A stretch of DNA of 64,000 nt from Affinundibacterium nitidum (GTDB lineage: Bacteria; Pseudomonadota; Gammaproteobacteria; Burkholderiales; Burkholderiaceae_D), in the NCBI RefSeq assembly GCF_014284155.1, contig NZ_JACOFZ010000002.1:282711-346710 (forward strand), written 5' to 3'. The number at the start of each line of letters is the position of its first letter. The first letter of the stretch is position 1. A program made the translations under genes and the position numbers. Shown piece by piece: positions 1 through 9,500 of the stretch. The notes beneath the pieces were generated by a model. It searched no databases. It was not told the origin of the DNA and saw only the letters and a list, made by a program, of their open reading frames with translations.

Positions 1-1254
1 AGCATTTCATCCACCTTCGTCAAAGAGGGTCTCAAGGGCGTGGTTGCCGATCCTTTCGGTTCTTCATTGTGCCTGATCTTCGTCGGTTTATTCTTTGCAC
101 GGCCGCTGTATAAGATGAACTTATTGACGATTGGTGACTACTATCGCAATAAGTACGGTCGCACCGTCGAAATCTTAGTATCGCTTTGCATCGTCGTCTC
201 TTATCTCGGCTGGGTTGCTGCGCAAATAAAAGCGCTTGGCCTTGTCTTTAGTGTGGTTTCAGGCGGTGCCATCGATATGAATACTGGCATGCTCATTGGT
301 GCCGGTAGCGTTTTGATTTACACCTTGATGGGTGGCATGTGGTCGGTAGCGATTACAGATTTCCTGCAAATGATCATCATCATGATCGGCATGTTGTACA
401 TGGGTTGGGAAGTTTCTAACATGGTCGGCGGTGCGGCACATGTCGTTGATCATGCGGTACAAGCGGGCAAAATGGAGTTCTGGCCCGCGCCAACTTCACG
501 CGAGGTGCTATGGTTCTTTGCCGCTTGGATTACGATGATGCTCGGCTCCATTCCGCAACAAGACGTGTTTCAACGCGTTGCCTCTGCACACTCTGAAAAT
601 GCAGCGGCTAACTCTGCGGTCCTGGGAGGCAGCTTGTATTTCTTATTCGCGTTCATCCCTATGTTCTTGGCTTACTCAGCAACATTGATTGATCCAAAAA
701 TGGTGGAGAGTTTAATTGGTACAGATCCACAGATGATTTTGCCAACACTAATCATGACAAAAATGCCATTACTAGCACAAGTCATGTTCTTCGGCGCCCT
801 GCTTTCTGCGATCAAGAGCTGCGCCAGTGCGACCTTATTGGCACCTTCAGTCACTTTTTCTGAAAACATCTTGCGACCATTATTTAAAAATCAAAATGAT
901 CAACAGTTCTTATTCATGATGCGCGTCGTGGTTTTGGTGTTTACTGCGATCGTTACGTTATTTGCAATGAATACCGAAGCAAGTATCTACAAGATGGTCG
1001 AAAATGCTTACAAAGTCACCTTAGTTGCTGCGTTCGTGCCACTTGCTTTCGGTTTGTACTGGAAACGCGCGACCTCACAAGGTGCGCAACTTTCTATCGT
1101 TTTTGGCTTGGTATCGTGGATTGCACTTGAAGTGACAGCACCTGAAGGCTTCTGGCCACCGCAATTAGTTGGTGTCTTAATGAGTTTGACTGGTATGTTC
1201 TTGGGTTCATTGTTGCCACAGGTAATTGGTAGCAACCACAGAAAACATGCATAA
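1..1254 (+). CDS. Sodium:solute symporter family protein, 5' end missing
   Basis: The reading frame is open from base 1 with no stop upstream, so the gene starts before the window; 417 C-terminal residues are visible. It is a polytopic membrane protein with about ten hydrophobic segments and the SSS-family pattern of a transporter using a sodium gradient: a conserved TIGDYYRNKYGR segment near residue 43 and a long run of helices ending in a short basic tail. Substrate cannot be told from sequence; proline, pantothenate and acetate carriers belong to the same family. The GTG at base 40 is an internal codon, not a start. A hairpin follows the stop codon. Confidence 0.85.
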   Translation, partial: SISSTFVKEGLKGVVADPFGSSLCLIFVGLFFARPLYKMNLLTIGDYYRNKYGRTVEILVSLCIVVSYLGWVAAQIKALGLVFSVVSGGAIDMNTGMLIGAGSVLIYTLMGGMWSVAITDFLQMIIIMIGMLYMGWEVSNMVGGAAHVVDHAVQAGKMEFWPAPTSREVLWFFAAWITMMLGSIPQQDVFQRVASAHSENAAANSAVLGGSLYFLFAFIPMFLAYSATLIDPKMVESLIGTDPQMILPTLIMTKMPLLAQVMFFGALLSAIKSCASATLLAPSVTFSENILRPLFKNQNDQQFLFMMRVVVLVFTAIVTLFAMNTEASIYKMVENAYKVTLVAAFVPLAFGLYWKRATSQGAQLSIVFGLVSWIALEVTAPEGFWPPQLVGVLMSLTGMFLGSLLPQVIGSNHRKHA

Positions 1255-1278
1255 AATATCATTTTTCTGAATCTAATA

Positions 1279-1318
1279 CGGGCTTTTGCGAGTTTCCATG
1301 CAAATGTGCAAAAGCCCG
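1279..1318 (+). terminator. Hairpin after the symporter gene, possible terminator
   Basis: An 11-bp perfect stem (CGGGCTTTTGC at 1279-1289 with GCAAAAGCCCG at 1308-1318) encloses an 18-base loop. There is no clear T-run on the plus strand, so it may be a weak terminator or an mRNA-stabilising 3' structure. A TATAAT hexamer at 1330-1335 could serve as the -10 box of the next gene, though no good -35 is visible. Confidence 0.4.
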
Positions 1319-1368
1319 CAATAAGCCGTTATAATTCAGGGTTTTACGAGTTTTTGTCTGGAAAGAAA

Positions 1369-1689
1369 ATGCCTATCTACGCTTATCGCTGCGAAGCATG
1401 CGGCTTTGCCAAAGATGTGTTGCAAAAGATGTCGGATGACCCTTTGACGGTTTGTCCTGAATGTCAACAAGCAAGTTTCAAGAAACAAATTACGGCTGCT
1501 GGTTTCCAATTGAAAGGGTCTGGCTGGTACGTGACCGATTTCCGTGGTGGATCTGGTGGTACCGGAGCCGCTGGTGGAGCGACTGCAGGAAGTTCAAGCA
1601 GCGCGGAAACGAGCGCCACTACTTCCAGCGAGAGCACTCCAAGTAATACAGCAACCAGTAGTCCTTCCGCCGACACCAAAGCGGCCTGA
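1369..1689 (+). CDS. FmdB-family zinc ribbon protein
   Basis: The 106-residue protein begins MPIYAYRC and carries two CxxC pairs (CEAC and CPEC, residues 8-36) that form the small zinc ribbon typical of the FmdB/CxxC_CxxC_SSSS family. The second half (from about residue 60) is a low-complexity Gly/Ala/Ser/Thr tail with no fold expected. The ATG at 1369 is chosen over an upstream in-frame codon because the family starts exactly at MPxYxYRC and GGAAAG sits just ahead. It lies 22 bases before the DUF502 gene and aspS follows, an arrangement common in betaproteobacteria. Family members are called putative regulators, but no function is established. Confidence 0.85.
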   Translation: MPIYAYRCEACGFAKDVLQKMSDDPLTVCPECQQASFKKQITAAGFQLKGSGWYVTDFRGGSGGTGAAGGATAGSSSSAETSATTSSESTPSNTATSSPSADTKAA

Positions 1690-1711
1690 GTAAGAACACC
1701 AAGCGAGATCT

Positions 1712-2335
1712 ATGCGTAAATACTTTATTACCGGTTTGCTGATCTTAGTTCCTCTAGCAATTACGCTATGGGTGCTGCATGCGGTCATCAGCACCATGGA
1801 TCAGTCCTTGCTACTGTTGCCTGCACAATGGCGCCCCGAGGCCTTGGTCGGTTTCAAGATTCCTGGTTTGGGCGCTTTACTCACAGTTCTAATTATTTTT
1901 GTGACTGGCCTGCTGACAAAGAATTTCATCGGCAAGTACGTTGTGGGACTTTGGGAGACCGCACTCAACCATATCCCTATCGTTAGCTCAATTTACTCTA
2001 GCGTCAAACAAGTCTCGGATACTCTCTTTTCGTCAACCGGCAATGCATTTAGCAAAGCACTGTTGATTCAATATCCACGCGAAGGTTCTTGGACCATCGC
2101 GTTTTTAACTGGCAAACCAGGTGGTGATGTCGCCAAACATCTGAACGGTGACTATATCAGCGTGTACGTACCAACGACACCCAACCCTACTTCAGGTTAC
2201 TTCCTGATGATCCCCAAAAAGGATGCCATTGAACTCGATATGAGTGTTGACACTGCGCTCAAATATGTCGTGTCTATGGGCGTGGTAGCACCAGAGATGG
2301 CCGCGCAAGCGGAACAAAATAAGGCTTGTAATTGA
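1712..2335 (+). CDS. DUF502 family membrane protein
   Basis: This 207-residue protein has two hydrophobic segments, at residues 5-25 (ITGLLILVPLAITLWVLHAV) and about 50-70, followed by a soluble domain with the DUF502 signature of PIVSSIYSSVKQ and the later GYFLMIPKKD stretch. Family members are inner-membrane proteins of unknown biochemical role. It is 22 bases downstream of the FmdB-like gene and about 110 bases ahead of aspS, so the three are probably co-transcribed. The start MRKYFITG fits the family length of about 200 residues. Confidence 0.85.
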   Translation: MRKYFITGLLILVPLAITLWVLHAVISTMDQSLLLLPAQWRPEALVGFKIPGLGALLTVLIIFVTGLLTKNFIGKYVVGLWETALNHIPIVSSIYSSVKQVSDTLFSSTGNAFSKALLIQYPREGSWTIAFLTGKPGGDVAKHLNGDYISVYVPTTPNPTSGYFLMIPKKDAIELDMSVDTALKYVVSMGVVAPEMAAQAEQNKACN

Positions 2336-2447
2336 ACCACTGGCATCGTGCTGGTGAGTTAAGCCTCTTTCCCACGCTGCCCAAGCCTAGTAAATAAAAT
2401 AGACATTCAACACAGCATTTAACTTTCATATAGACAGGTAAGAAATT

Positions 2448-4250
2448 ATGTCCATGCGTACCAACTACTGCGGCCTTACAACTGAGGAATTATTAGGCCA
2501 AACCGTCAGCCTGTGTGGCTGGGTTCATCGTCGCCGCGATCACGGTGGTGTGATTTTCATCGATTTGCGTGACCGCGAAGGTTTGGTACAAGTCGTTTGC
2601 GATCCAGATCGTGCAGAGATGTTCAAAATCGCAGAGTCCGTGCGCAACGAATTCTGTTTACGCATCACGGGTATCGTACGTAATCGTCCAGATGGCACCA
2701 TCAATAACAATTTAAAGTCTGGCAAGATCGAAGTGCTGTGCCATGAATTGGAAGTATTGAACGCTTCTGTGACGCCACCGTTCCAATTGGATGATGAGAA
2801 CCTGTCTGAAACAACACGTTTGACACATCGCGTACTCGACTTGCGTCGCCCACAAATGCAAAACAATTTGCGTTTGCGTTATAAAGTCGCGATGGAAGTC
2901 CGTAAGTTTTTGGATGCGAATGGCTTCATCGACATCGAAACACCAATGTTGACGAAGTCGACACCAGAAGGCGCGCGCGATTACTTAGTGCCGTCTCGCG
3001 TAAATGCAGGTAACTTCTTTGCTTTGCCGCAGTCCCCACAATTATTCAAACAGTTGTTGATGGTGGCGAACTTTGATCGTTACTACCAAATTACCAAATG
3101 CTTCCGTGATGAAGATTTGCGTGCAGACCGTCAGCCAGAATTTACTCAAATCGACTGCGAAACGTCTTTCATGTCGGAACAAGAAATTCGCGACATGTTC
3201 GAAGGCATGATCCGTGGCGTATTTAAAAATACCTTAAACATCGATTTGCCTAACCCATTCCCAGTCATGGATTTCGCCGAAGCGATGGGTCTGTATGGTT
3301 CAGACAAACCAGATATGCGCGTGAAATTGCAGTTCACAGACCTGACGGATGTAATGAAAGATGTCGACTTTAAAGTCTTCTCCAATGCAGCGAATATGGC
3401 AAACGGGCGCGTGGTTGGTATGTTGGTTCCAGGCGGTGGCAGCATGCCACGCTCTGAAATTGACGCTTATGATCAATTCGTACGCATCTACGGTGCTAAA
3501 GGTTTGGCTTACATCAAGGTCAATGATAAGGCAGCTGGCCGTGATGGTTTACAAGCACCTATCGTTAAGAACTTGCATGATGCAGCACTGGCGCAAATTT
3601 TGGAGCGCACAGGGGCTAAAGATGGCGATTTGATTTTCTTCGGTGCAGATAAAGCCAAGGTCGTGAATGATGCGATCGGCGCACTGCGCGTAAAAATCGG
3701 CCATAGCGAATTCGGCAAAAACAACGGTTTATTTGAAGATGTATGGAAACCATTGTGGGTAGTTGATTTCCCAATGTTCGAACATGACGAAGAGAATAAT
3801 CGTTGGACAGCGGTTCACCATCCATTTACAGCGCCAAAAGATGGCCACGAAGACTTGATGGAAACGGATCCAGGTAAATGTATCGCCAAAGCCTATGACA
3901 TGGTCTTGAATGGCTGGGAACTCGGTGGTGGTTCAGTGCGTATTCACCGTGCAGATGTACAAAGCAAAGTCTTCCGCGCTTTGAATATCGGTGCAGAAGA
4001 AGCGCAATTGAAATTCGGATTCTTGCTCGACGCCTTGCAATACGGCGCGCCACCGCACGGTGGCTTGGCTTTCGGTCTCGATCGTATCGTGACGATGATG
4101 ACAGGTGCAGAATCCATCCGTGACGTGATCGCGTTCCCGAAAACACAACGCGCACAATGTTTATTGACGCAAGCGCCGTCCGAAGTCGATGAAAAGCAAT
4201 TGAAAGAATTGCACATTCGTCTGCGTGCGACGGAAGCTAAAGTCGTTTAA
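2448..4250 (+). CDS. aspS: Aspartate--tRNA ligase, probably non-discriminating (Asp/Asn)
   Basis: A 600-residue class IIb aminoacyl-tRNA synthetase that charges tRNA with aspartate. The N-terminal OB-fold anticodon domain (residues 1-105), motif 2 ([18 protein letters not shown]), the bacterial GAD insertion (about 285-420) and motif 3 (GLAFGLDR) are all visible. In the anticodon domain it has RRRDHGG (His32) and RPDGT (Gly83) where discriminating enzymes such as E. coli carry Leu and Lys. These are the known marks of enzymes that also load tRNA-Asn, feeding the GatCAB amidotransferase. AGG 9 bases upstream favours ATG 2448; ATG 2454 (MRTNYCG) is the alternative. A strong terminator follows at 4277. 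Confidence 0.97.
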   Translation: MSMRTNYCGLTTEELLGQTVSLCGWVHRRRDHGGVIFIDLRDREGLVQVVCDPDRAEMFKIAESVRNEFCLRITGIVRNRPDGTINNNLKSGKIEVLCHELEVLNASVTPPFQLDDENLSETTRLTHRVLDLRRPQMQNNLRLRYKVAMEVRKFLDANGFIDIETPMLTKSTPEGARDYLVPSRVNAGNFFALPQSPQLFKQLLMVANFDRYYQITKCFRDEDLRADRQPEFTQIDCETSFMSEQEIRDMFEGMIRGVFKNTLNIDLPNPFPVMDFAEAMGLYGSDKPDMRVKLQFTDLTDVMKDVDFKVFSNAANMANGRVVGMLVPGGGSMPRSEIDAYDQFVRIYGAKGLAYIKVNDKAAGRDGLQAPIVKNLHDAALAQILERTGAKDGDLIFFGADKAKVVNDAIGALRVKIGHSEFGKNNGLFEDVWKPLWVVDFPMFEHDEENNRWTAVHHPFTAPKDGHEDLMETDPGKCIAKAYDMVLNGWELGGGSVRIHRADVQSKVFRALNIGAEEAQLKFGFLLDALQYGAPPHGGLAFGLDRIVTMMTGAESIRDVIAFPKTQRAQCLLTQAPSEVDEKQLKELHIRLRATEAKVV

Positions 4251-4276
4251 GGCAAATTTTGCTCGCAAAGTAAGAC

Positions 4277-4307
4277 AAAATGGCAGACTTCGGTCTGCCA
4301 TTTTTTT
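4277..4307 (+). terminator. Rho-independent terminator of aspS
   Basis: A 12-bp perfect stem, AAAATGGCAGAC (4277-4288) with GTCTGCCATTTT (4293-4304), closes a TTCG tetraloop and runs into a T-tract. It separates aspS from nudB. An ATG inside the stem (4280) is in frame with nudB but is part of this hairpin. Confidence 0.93.
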
Positions 4308-4351
4308 ATGTTCAGGAATACCCGAAACGGCAGCACCGAAACAGGTATACT

Positions 4352-4831
4352 ATGAGGCACTTGAGCCACTCTCAATTGCGTATCGTGCCCTACAAAATTC
4401 CCGAATCCGTTCTCGTTGTCATTTACACGCCCGAGCTTGATGTACTTCTATTGGAGCGTGCTGACAGGCCTGGTTTTTGGCAGTCGGTGACGGGTTCTAA
4501 AGATAGTATCGAAGAAGCTTTGAGTTACACCGCGCAGCGCGAAGTAATGGAAGAGACAGGAATAGACACTACGCTCCATACACTGACCGACTGGCAGATC
4601 AGCAATTTGTACGAAATCTACCCAGTGTGGCGTCACCGTTATGCCCCTGGTGTGACACAAAACAAAGAACATGTATTTGGTTTGTGTGTGCCCCGCGACA
4701 CTTCAGTTACACTAGCTCCACGTGAACATCTGCGCTTTGAATGGCTTCCAATTAAGGAGGCAGCGGATCGATGTTTCTCAGCCTCCAACGCCGAAGCGAT
4801 ATTGCAGCTTAATCAGCGTGCAGCACAATGA
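4352..4831 (+). CDS. nudB: Dihydroneopterin triphosphate diphosphatase (Nudix)
   Basis: The 159-residue Nudix hydrolase matches NudB, which removes pyrophosphate from dihydroneopterin triphosphate in folate synthesis. The Nudix box lies around residues 47-71 (VTGSKDSIEE then QREVMEETGI), with the extra residue before the first Glu typical of betaproteobacterial NudB. The preceding FWQSVTGS stretch and the C-terminal FEWLPIKEA fit the subfamily. ATG 4352 (MRHLSHSQLR) is preferred because the longer frame would begin inside the aspS terminator and add 24 unrelated residues. It is 32 bases upstream of the EEP-family gene. Confidence 0.9.
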   Translation: MRHLSHSQLRIVPYKIPESVLVVIYTPELDVLLLERADRPGFWQSVTGSKDSIEEALSYTAQREVMEETGIDTTLHTLTDWQISNLYEIYPVWRHRYAPGVTQNKEHVFGLCVPRDTSVTLAPREHLRFEWLPIKEAADRCFSASNAEAILQLNQRAAQ

Positions 4832-4863
4832 GGGCTGATTCAACTCAATTTCAGGAAGCTTGA

Positions 4864-5679
4864 ATGAAACTTCGGATCGCGACCTACAATATTCATAAAG
4901 GAGTGACGGCGTTCGGACGCAAGACACGCATTCATGAATTAAAAGAAGCGATCAAAGCGCTTGATGCGGACATCATTTTTCTACAAGAAGTGCAAGGCCA
5001 ACACGATCATCATGCAAAGAAACATGAGGCTTGGCCGAGTCAAGGACAGCATGAGTTTCTGGCAGGCGATACTCATCAATCGGTCTATGGCATGAATGCC
5101 GTCTATGAGCATGGCCACCACGGCAATGCACTACTTAGTCGCTTACCGATCAAAACATCGATCAATCGAGACGTTTCAGACCATGCCTACGAACAGCGCG
5201 GCATTCTGCATGTAGTTGTACAACTCGCTGAATTTGAAGCTCATTGTTTTGTTGTCCATCTGGGGCTCTTCGCAGCTAGCCGACGACGTCAGATACAAGC
5301 ACTTATCCAGCAGATACAAGAACACGTGCCGCCCCAGGCTCCACTGATTATCGCTGGCGACTTCAACGATTGGAGTCAACGACTGAGTCATACCATGTAC
5401 AAAGAACTCAATGTCATCGAAGCATTTGACGGGCCATCACAACACACAAATTCACAAACACCACCACGTTTTAAATTACGTGGGCTTGGTCTAGGCCAAC
5501 CTCATCACGCGCGAACTTTCCCTGCTGGCCTACCGTGGCTTAGTCTCGATCGTATATATTTGCGTGGATTTAAAGTAGAAAATGCAGCAGTAATGCAAGG
5601 TGCGCCTTGGAAAAATTTATCCGATCACGTGCCACTCAGTGTCGAACTCAGCTTACACCGATTTGATTTACTGAGCTAA
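4864..5679 (+). CDS. Endonuclease/exonuclease/phosphatase family protein (YbhP-like)
   Basis: A 271-residue member of the EEP superfamily, which cuts phosphodiester or phosphomonoester bonds with Mg2+. Visible motifs are the N-terminal TYNIHKG (Asn metal ligand), IIFLQEVQG (Glu ligand), IIAGDFNDW (catalytic Asp-Asn) and the C-terminal LSDHVPL (catalytic His). There is no signal peptide. It stands 10 bases before clsB, the same order as ybhP-clsB in E. coli, where the pair is linked to membrane phospholipid metabolism. A lipid or phosphoinositide-like substrate is therefore a fair guess; a DNA repair role is less likely given the neighbour. Confidence 0.88.
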   Translation: MKLRIATYNIHKGVTAFGRKTRIHELKEAIKALDADIIFLQEVQGQHDHHAKKHEAWPSQGQHEFLAGDTHQSVYGMNAVYEHGHHGNALLSRLPIKTSINRDVSDHAYEQRGILHVVVQLAEFEAHCFVVHLGLFAASRRRQIQALIQQIQEHVPPQAPLIIAGDFNDWSQRLSHTMYKELNVIEAFDGPSQHTNSQTPPRFKLRGLGLGQPHHARTFPAGLPWLSLDRIYLRGFKVENAAVMQGAPWKNLSDHVPLSVELSLHRFDLLS

Positions 5680-5689
5680 ACCGCAAGCC

Positions 5690-6853
5690 ATGCCAAGAAT
5701 AGACTACCAAAGTGGGAATCAATTACAACTCTTACACACTGGTGAGATGTTCTTTCCTGCGCTGCTCAAAGCCATTGATCTCGCAACAGATGAAATTTAT
5801 CTTGAAACCTATATTTTCGCGAACGATCAAAGCTCGCAAGAAATTGAAGCTGCCTTGGGACGAGCTGCATCGCGTGGTGTGCGTGTCTACGTCATCGTAG
5901 ACTGGATTGGCAGTGGTCGAGAACAAAGTATCGAGCTTCAGCAAAGACTTATCCTACTCGGTGTCGAGTGCCGCATATTCAATGTATGGTTCAAACGTGG
6001 TTTAGTACGAACGCACCGTAAGCTTTGTGTAATCGACCAAGTCATCGGTTTTATCGGTGGAATCAACATTGTTGATGACTTACTGACGGACCATACACCT
6101 CCCCAGCAACTACCCTTTGCACGCTGGGACTTCGCTGTCGAGCTTGAAGGTAGTTGTGTTGCTACAATTTATAAAGAAATCACTGCACAATGGCTAAAGC
6201 TAGGCAAAATGCCCTTACTCAACCGCCTTTTACTCGCACGTGATCTACGGCGTCATGTTGTGCTCAAAAACGTGCAGGGAAGTTCCGCGGCCATCGTTTT
6301 CCGCGATAACCTTAGAAATCGTTTCACCATCCAACGAGCCTATTTAAAGGCTTTGGGTAAAGCCAGAACGACTGCCTATTTCGCCAACCCCTACTTTGCA
6401 CCAGGAAGACGGCTTCGCAACGGATTGATCAACGCAGCCAAACGTGGGGTCGATGTCCGATTGCTGTTAGGCGTGGGGGAATTCGATTTACAAGATCTAG
6501 TCGCTCAATCTTATTACTCAAAGCTTTTGAAGTATGGTGTCAAAATCTATGAGTACCATCGAACGCACATGCACGCCAAAGTTGCCGTGATCGATCAACA
6601 GTGGACAACCGTTGGCTCAAGCAATTTTGACGGTCTGAGTCTTTTTCTCAACCATGAAGCGAATATCTTAATCAACGACCCGGCTATCAGCCGTGAACTT
6701 GAAGCGCATCTGCAAGTCGGTTTTGAGCAGGCGATCGAGATCACTGCTGAAACAGTCGAACGTCAATCATGGATACAGAGATTAAAAAATCGCCTCGCCT
6801 ATACCTTGTATCGATGGGTATTACAATTACTGACTTTTGGTGAATATCGTTAA
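5690..6853 (+). CDS. clsB: Cardiolipin synthase B (phospholipase D family)
   Basis: This 387-residue protein contains two HKD phospholipase D motifs: HRKLCVID beginning at His109 and HAKVAVID beginning at His295, each followed by the expected GG(I/S)N or GSSNFD element. ClsB-type enzymes join phosphatidylglycerol with another lipid head group to form cardiolipin at the inner membrane. It lacks the two N-terminal membrane helices of ClsA, which fits ClsB/YbhO. Genes on both sides are within 10 bases, so it is translated from one message with the EEP gene and hslR. Confidence 0.92.
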   Translation: MPRIDYQSGNQLQLLHTGEMFFPALLKAIDLATDEIYLETYIFANDQSSQEIEAALGRAASRGVRVYVIVDWIGSGREQSIELQQRLILLGVECRIFNVWFKRGLVRTHRKLCVIDQVIGFIGGINIVDDLLTDHTPPQQLPFARWDFAVELEGSCVATIYKEITAQWLKLGKMPLLNRLLLARDLRRHVVLKNVQGSSAAIVFRDNLRNRFTIQRAYLKALGKARTTAYFANPYFAPGRRLRNGLINAAKRGVDVRLLLGVGEFDLQDLVAQSYYSKLLKYGVKIYEYHRTHMHAKVAVIDQQWTTVGSSNFDGLSLFLNHEANILINDPAISRELEAHLQVGFEQAIEITAETVERQSWIQRLKNRLAYTLYRWVLQLLTFGEYR

Positions 6854-6861
6854 TCTCATTT

Positions 6862-7260
6862 ATGAAATCTCTTTCTTTAGCCGCCAGCTCAGTCCGCATA
6901 GATAAGTGGCTATGGGCCGCGCGCTTTTTCAAGACGCGTAGCCTCGCCACAAATGCCGTGGAGCTGGGACGTGTGCTCCAAAATGAGCAACGCGTCAAAC
7001 CAGCACATGCGGTAAAGATCGGAGATCAACTCGAAATTCAACACGGAGAACAGACTTCGATAGTCATCGTACTTGGCCTTAGCGAGATACGAGGTCCTGC
7101 CCCTGTTGCGCAAGCCTTATACCAAGAAACAGGCGAAAGCATCGCTAAGCGACAGCAACGTGCGGAGAATAGACGTATGCAAGTGGAGCCAAGCATCCAT
7201 ATTCAAAGCCGTCCTACCAAGAAACAACGTAGACAATTAAATCACATTAATTTTGACTAG
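6862..7260 (+). CDS. hslR: Hsp15-like S4-domain RNA-binding protein
   Basis: The 132-residue protein has an S4 RNA-binding domain at residues 10-70 (RIDKWLWAARFFKTRSLA, then a VKIGDQLEI strand) followed by a basic tail ending KKQRRQLNH. HslR/Hsp15 rescues stalled 50S subunits still carrying a nascent chain-tRNA after heat shock. The length and the RIDKWLWAARFFKTRS signature are typical. It begins 8 bases after clsB and closes this small operon. No clear terminator is seen in the 198 bases before the chemoreceptor gene. Confidence 0.93.
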   Translation: MKSLSLAASSVRIDKWLWAARFFKTRSLATNAVELGRVLQNEQRVKPAHAVKIGDQLEIQHGEQTSIVIVLGLSEIRGPAPVAQALYQETGESIAKRQQRAENRRMQVEPSIHIQSRPTKKQRRQLNHINFD

Positions 7261-7458
7261 AATCCCGAAGCATTTCGTCTACTTACCCAACCTCGGTTCA
7301 AAATTCCTTCTTAAACATCGCGATGTTAACTAATTGCAACCTTTTGGAATCACCTTCGTTTACTTTCTTCTGAATCGGTATATATTGTCTGGATGAAATT
7401 TTTGTAAGCAAAATCGACCTTTCACTATGCACCTCTTGTTCGCTCCAAGGAGAAGTAA

Positions 7459-9150
7459 ATGCAAGCGTTTTACGATTTAAAAATTGCAACAAAACTCATC
7501 GTCGGCTTTGTCGGCGTTCTCCTGCTAACAGCCTTCCTCGGCTTGTTTTCAATGGCGCAGCTTGCCAAAGTTAACACCGCCGCTGACGAACTTGGCAATG
7601 ACTGGATGCCAAGCGCGATCGAAGCTATGGGCATGAAAGAAAGCGTCTCGCGTATGCGCTCACAAGAAGCGCAACTAGCAACTGCTGAATCTCCTGAAGA
7701 AGTCAAAAAATACCAAGAGCGCACAGACGAAGCGATCGCTCAATTTAAGAAACACCATACAGCATCCCTGAAATATGCAGACCAACCCGGTGAGAAAAAA
7801 GCCCTCGACGATACACTTGCTGCATTTAATGAATATGTGCAAATTTCAGCCAAGATTGGGAATTTTGCAAAAGAAGCCAATACACCGTCCGCTGTTGCGC
7901 TACTGCGCACTGATTCATCAAAAGCGAATAAAAAATTACGTGAAATGGTCGATAAGATTGTTGAGGACCATATTACTGGCGGCCAGAAAGCCTTCGCCGA
8001 GAGTGCGGCAACTTACAAGAGTGCCCAAACTTGGGTCGTCGGTGTCATCATCGCCGCGATTGTCGTTGGTCTCATGCTAGCAAGCTGGCTCGCTCGCATC
8101 GTTTCCGCACCACTGCAAGAAGCTGTCGAGCTAGCCGAGTCGATTGCACATGGCGATCTCACCAAAACCATTGTGTCAAGCAGCTCTTGTGAAACTGGAC
8201 AATTGATTCAAGCCCTATCGGATATGAACACTAGCTTGCTACAAGTCGTGTCTGAGGTAAGAACTGGCACAGATCAGATCCACGATGCAGCGACAGCGAT
8301 TGCCAATGGCAACATGGATTTATCACAACGCACTGAAGAGCAAGCAAGTTCACTCGAAGAAACTGCTTCGTCGATGGAAGAAATCACTTCCACTATTAAA
8401 CACAACAGCGATAACGCTCGCCAGGCAAATATCTTGTCGCAGTCTGCCACTGCTGTCGCCGAAAAAGGCGGTAGCGTGGTGTCAGAAGTAGTAGCAACCA
8501 TGACTTCGATTAACGAATCCTCACGCAAAATTGTCGACATCATCAGTGTCATCGATGGTATCGCTTTCCAAACCAATATCTTGGCACTCAATGCGGCTGT
8601 AGAAGCAGCGCGAGCAGGCGAACAAGGTCGTGGCTTTGCGGTGGTAGCCTCCGAAGTGCGCAGCCTCGCGCAACGTTCAGCGAGTGCGGCTAAAGAGATT
8701 AAAGAACTGATCAATGATTCAGTTGAAAAAGTCGGTCAAGGCAGCCGGCTGGTGGACACAGCTGGTAGCACCATGCAAGAAGTGGTCGAGAGCGTAAAGC
8801 GTGTGAGCGACATGATTAGTGAAATTACTGCTGCAGGCCAAGAGCAAAGCACAGGCGTTGACCAAATCAATAACGCCATCATGCAAATGGATAGCGTGAC
8901 CCAACAAAATGCTGCGCTGGTCGAAGAAGCTGCTGCCGCAGCTGCGACCATGCAAGAGCAGGCAGAGAATCTCGTTAAGGTGGTTAGCGTTTTCAAGCTA
9001 GATCAAAACAGCTACAGCGCACCCAAGCCCCGCCCCGCGACACGTTCTTCAGGCCCAGCAAAACGTGCGGCGCCCGTTGCCGCGCCACGAATCAAAGCGC
9101 AGCCTGCCAAATCCACTGCAGAAGCTGGTCAGGATTGGGAAGAATTCTGA
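7459..9150 (+). CDS. Methyl-accepting chemotaxis protein
   Basis: A 563-residue transmembrane chemoreceptor. Membrane helices lie at about residues 11-31 and 191-212, flanking a four-helix periplasmic ligand domain of about 160 residues; then come a HAMP domain (about 213-268) and the signalling coiled coil with the conserved tip IDGIAFQTNILALNAAVEAA. The tail is a Pro/Ala-rich linker ending in DWEEF, which matches the xWxxF-type pentapeptide that tethers CheR/CheB. The ligand is unknown. GGAG upstream of ATG 7459 gives the start. It is a single-gene unit with its own terminator. Confidence 0.95.
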   Translation: MQAFYDLKIATKLIVGFVGVLLLTAFLGLFSMAQLAKVNTAADELGNDWMPSAIEAMGMKESVSRMRSQEAQLATAESPEEVKKYQERTDEAIAQFKKHHTASLKYADQPGEKKALDDTLAAFNEYVQISAKIGNFAKEANTPSAVALLRTDSSKANKKLREMVDKIVEDHITGGQKAFAESAATYKSAQTWVVGVIIAAIVVGLMLASWLARIVSAPLQEAVELAESIAHGDLTKTIVSSSSCETGQLIQALSDMNTSLLQVVSEVRTGTDQIHDAATAIANGNMDLSQRTEEQASSLEETASSMEEITSTIKHNSDNARQANILSQSATAVAEKGGSVVSEVVATMTSINESSRKIVDIISVIDGIAFQTNILALNAAVEAARAGEQGRGFAVVASEVRSLAQRSASAAKEIKELINDSVEKVGQGSRLVDTAGSTMQEVVESVKRVSDMISEITAAGQEQSTGVDQINNAIMQMDSVTQQNAALVEEAAAAAATMQEQAENLVKVVSVFKLDQNSYSAPKPRPATRSSGPAKRAAPVAAPRIKAQPAKSTAEAGQDWEEF

Positions 9151-9167
9151 GTCACCCGTAACACCGT

Positions 9168-9200
9168 ACAAAGCCGAGCATGTCTCGGCTTTGTTGTCTT
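9168..9200 (+). terminator. Terminator of the chemoreceptor gene
   Basis: An 11-bp perfect stem, ACAAAGCCGAG (9168-9178) with CTCGGCTTTGT (9184-9194), has a 5-base loop and is followed by TGTCTT. Confidence 0.85.
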
Positions 9201-9500
9201 AGGAAACAAAAGATTGCATCAAACCGAGTCATTTGCTTGATCAAAAACGGGACAAATCTCAGGAATAAATTAGTAGTCTTTTTCTAAGTTTTAAGAGGCA
9301 AAAGCAGAACTGTCGTAATCACGCACAGACTTGTAGGTAATCCATTCTAATGGGAGTTTTGTGATTGACTTTTGATGTCGCCTGTTGAATAGTACGGTCG
9401 TTCGATTAATTTCTTATTCGCACTTTTGTGATATTAAAAATAACGACTCACAAAGCGTAATAAGATCAGAAAAACTGGCTATTCGATTCAAACGGAAACA
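9201..9500. other. Intergenic stretch upstream of the TetR gene
   Basis: About 300 AT-rich bases with no credible reading frame. The only structure found is an imperfect dyad at 9392-9403, listed separately as a possible operator. Confidence 0.6.
9392..9403. promoter_or_regulatory. Possible TetR-family operator
   Basis: GTACGGTCGTTC forms an imperfect palindrome of pattern GnACGnnCGTnC (8 of 12 positions symmetric) about 100 bases before the TetR start codon. ACGnnCGT cores are common in autoregulatory TetR-family operators. No second copy was found before the acyl-CoA dehydrogenase gene. Confidence 0.3.

Noticed and set aside
4280-4351. Upstream ATG extending nudB
   Set aside because: The codon is inside the aspS terminator stem, and the 24 extra residues do not belong to the NudB family.
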